NCBI GenBank assembly: GCA_016839635.1
Contig: JAEOTV010000223.1
Span: 1 to 6,906, forward strand
DNA length: 6,906 nt
Direction of reading: 5' to 3'
DNA from: Promethearchaeota archaeon
GTDB taxonomy: Archaea > Asgardarchaeota > Lokiarchaeia > Sigynarchaeales > SOKP01
A program made the translations under genes and the position numbers. Under the pieces are notes generated by a model. The model saw only the letters and a program-made list of their open reading frames with translations, made no database searches and was not told the DNA's origin. Below, piece by piece: positions 4,661 to 6,906 of this stretch (its first letter is position 1; each line of letters opens with the position of its first letter).

Positions 4661-6906
4661 TTAATTATTTTGGGATTCACCTAGCAATACCTTGATTTCA
4701 GAAATCAATTTCTCTGCTTTTTGGAGTAAACCCATTCTTTCACTCGGATGCATTTTTTCTACAATTTTTTTAGCCTTTCCATAATTTTCAAGCGCTTTTT
4801 CATATTTTCCAAGTTCCTTATAGCAATCTCCCATTTTTAAGCATGTTGCGAAAGCAAACCAACCAGTAGGTTCTAGCTTTAAAGCTCTCTTTAATTTTTC
4901 AATAGCATTTTCATACTCTCCAAAAGCCATTAATACCTCACCATATGTATCAAAAGAATTACCAATATTAGGACTAAGACTTATCAACTTTTCGGCCGTT
5001 TCAATTGCTTCCTCTCTTCTTCCCAAATAACCTAATATTACAGCTTTATTATTGATAATATGACTATTGTCTGGATTAAATTCAAGTGCTTTGTCAACAG
5101 CTTCTAAACCTTTATCATATTCCTTTAGATGGACATAGATATATGATTTATGTAAGAGAAGGCCTCTTCTCAAAGTCGGTTCTTTTTCCAATAGTATATC
5201 AATTAGTTTTAATGCTTCAGCTTCTCTTTTAGAGGTAATTAAATAGTATATTTTCATGATATTTAGAGACTTCAATGTAGGAACCATTTCAATAGCCTTC
5301 TCAATAGAATTAATTGCGTCATCATATTTTCCAAGCCCATTGAGAATATGTGCTTGAAATTGAAGATATCTCGTTTTATCGTAGGAAAAAGGCTCAAAAG
5401 AGACTGTTAATTTTATTAATTCTAAAAAAGTATCAACATTTGGCTCTTTCAAAGTAAATCTATAAATTAAATTATATCCTAATACCAAAGCTTTTGTAAG
5501 AAATGAGATTGGGTGATCTGGAAAAAGAGTTAAAACTAGATTTGCGATTTCTAAAGCTTTATCAAATTTTCCTCTCGCTAAATAGGAAAATACCAAAATA
5601 AAATAAGCTTCTGTATCAAATCTAGGACTCTTTTTAAGAGTATTTATATCTATTTCCTGAGTTATCAGATGCTTCGCTTCTTTATATTTGTGAACCATAC
5701 AGTAGTATAAACTTTTCAACAACAATAGTTCTTTATCGTTGGGATTCAAAGCGATTAAATTATCTATAATACTCAAAGCATCATTATAATCCTTTACTAA
5801 TGACATCCAATAAGTAACATAAATTATGTATTTGGTTTTTAATAATAGGAAATTATCTGGATATTGAGATAATGATTCAACAATTAATTGGAGTGCTTTC
5901 TCACCTTCATATCTTCTCACTAATATTTGAGCCTTATGACTAATTAAAGCAACATTATATGCTTTCTCTATACCTATTTCGACAATTTCTAAAGATTTTT
6001 CATAATTGTCTATTAAGAAGTATGTCAGCGATTGCAGTAAGTATCCAATAAACTCCTCTGGATATTTCTCAATAATTTCATTTGTTAATTCAATTGATCC
6101 ATCAAAATTTCGCTCCGCTGTAATTATAAGGTCCTTTATAATTAACTGATTAATTTTCTTTAACTTCAATGAATTATTAGCAAATAACTCTTTTGCTTTT
6201 GATATTTTGATTTTATAGAATGCTTCGGAGATTTTCTTAAAAACTTCTATTTTATTTAATTGATAAGTCTCTTGAACTTCTTTTGAATGTACGTAATAGA
6301 GTTTGGTTAAGTGCATAAGGTTTAATACACTAAATATACTGGTATCTAATACATAATGAAATTCATCCTCATCTCCTGCTACGGGCATATTTGCCGGTTC
6401 AAAAGTTTGAAATTCTTCAAAAATATTTTGCCAAACAAATCCTTCTAATTTTGCTTCGCTATCAATTAATTTTTTTTCAGTCTCTATCTTATATGCCAAA
6501 TATTTAATATATTCAGGTAAAAATGATTTTAATGAGGGTTTCAGATTTTCATTAAACAAACTATTACATATGTCATCAATAATTTGGTCTAAAAGCAATC
6601 CAACATCAATCGTCGAAGTTTCATGAAATTTGTTTAAATATGTAAATTTTATAATGTGTTTTTCGACGATTGCATTGAGAACTTTCTCAATCGTCTCATT
6701 CTTTTGAAAATAGTAAATCCCTCCTTGCTTGTCTTCTACCTTAAAGAACTTAATATCAAAGAATTCATTATCCACAATCTCTCTTATATAATATTCTAAA
6801 GTTGTTTTATCAACTTTATATTTTAATGAGAATTCCTGAGATAAAATGTATTCTGGATAGTGATCTGGATGATTAATTGAAAGGAAAAACAAAATTTTAT
6901 TAAATA
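4661..6906 (-). CDS. winged-helix plus TPR-repeat protein, 5' end outside window
   Basis: At least 743 residues are visible. The reading frame stays open to the window edge past the TTG at 6890-6892, which has no Shine-Dalgarno sequence. The first visible segment (KILFFLSINHP...) looks like the inside of helix 1 of a winged helix, so the true start is probably upstream of the window. Counting from that TTG, about 1-63 is winged-helix-like: TTLEYYIREIV as recognition helix and GGIYYFQ as wing. A helical linker follows to about 250. From about 255 to 735 run roughly a dozen TPR units, clearest at 512-540 (NGLGKYDDAINSIEKAIEMVP), 580-607, 613-640, 647-675 and 682-712. TPR arrays form a superhelical scaffold for protein partners; no catalytic motif is visible. 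It is probably a cytosolic scaffold or regulator. The downstream COG0731-like gene is in the same transcript by spacing. Confidence 0.85.
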   Translation of the reverse strand, partial: FNKILFFLSINHPDHYPEYILSQEFSLKYKVDKTTLEYYIREIVDNEFFDIKFFKVEDKQGGIYYFQKNETIEKVLNAIVEKHIIKFTYLNKFHETSTIDVGLLLDQIIDDICNSLFNENLKPSLKSFLPEYIKYLAYKIETEKKLIDSEAKLEGFVWQNIFEEFQTFEPANMPVAGDEDEFHYVLDTSIFSVLNLMHLTKLYYVHSKEVQETYQLNKIEVFKKISEAFYKIKISKAKELFANNSLKLKKINQLIIKDLIITAERNFDGSIELTNEIIEKYPEEFIGYLLQSLTYFLIDNYEKSLEIVEIGIEKAYNVALISHKAQILVRRYEGEKALQLIVESLSQYPDNFLLLKTKYIIYVTYWMSLVKDYNDALSIIDNLIALNPNDKELLLLKSLYYCMVHKYKEAKHLITQEIDINTLKKSPRFDTEAYFILVFSYLARGKFDKALEIANLVLTLFPDHPISFLTKALVLGYNLIYRFTLKEPNVDTFLELIKLTVSFEPFSYDKTRYLQFQAHILNGLGKYDDAINSIEKAIEMVPTLKSLNIMKIYYLITSKREAEALKLIDILLEKEPTLRRGLLLHKSYIYVHLKEYDKGLEAVDKALEFNPDNSHIINNKAVILGYLGRREEAIETAEKLISLSPNIGNSFDTYGEVLMAFGEYENAIEKLKRALKLEPTGWFAFATCLKMGDCYKELGKYEKALENYGKAKKIVEKMHPSERMGLLQKAEKLISEIKVLLGESQNN

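Overview
The window is AT-rich, compact DNA that reads as archaeal. Start codons follow AAAAGG(T/G)-type Shine-Dalgarno sequences. Probable promoters look like archaeal TATA boxes, and gene ends carry bare T-runs without GC-rich stems. The protein families also fit: a radical SAM relative of the archaeal COG0731 type, a COG3355/TrmB-like regulator, an N-terminally extended thioredoxin, and a winged-helix plus TPR protein. The low GC content, the many small HTH and TPR proteins and the acidic-tailed MFS permease suggest an Asgard (Lokiarchaeia-like) archaeon. That taxonomic call is inference from style, not from a marker gene.

Layout, left to right. Positions 1-57 hold a GC-rich hairpin that stands out from the AT-rich background. 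It is followed by a 68-residue zinc-ribbon protein (58-264, +) and a 12-TM MFS exporter-type permease with an acidic cytoplasmic tail (330-1643, +). A T-rich terminator then leads into a 249-bp intergenic region (1644-1892) packed with inverted repeats and candidate promoters. Next comes an unrecognised 314-residue winged-helix protein with a TTG start and a CIGC motif (1893-2837, +). The 143-bp gap after it carries two related dyad repeats on either side of a strong TATA box, in front of a WCGPC thioredoxin (2981-3397, +). The next gene is a 163-residue HTH regulator with a cysteine-rich C-terminus and a recent 39-bp in-frame tandem duplication (3450-3941, +).

Convergent to these, on the minus strand, is a likely two-gene operon. 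A large winged-helix/TPR protein (4661 to the window edge, 5' end outside the window) is followed after 28 bp by a 220-residue COG0731-like radical SAM relative (3970-4632). This relative has lost the CxxxCxxC cluster motif and the GEPT-type SAM-contacting motif but keeps the rest of the fold.

How the genes may work together: thioredoxin next to a regulator with four clustered C-terminal cysteines, with paired operators around the thioredoxin promoter, suggests a redox- or metal-responsive unit. The TPR protein and the radical SAM pseudoenzyme are probably co-expressed and could act in the same complex. Both ideas are inference. The strongest candidates for something undescribed are the cluster-less radical SAM protein with its TPR partner, and the thioredoxin operator architecture.
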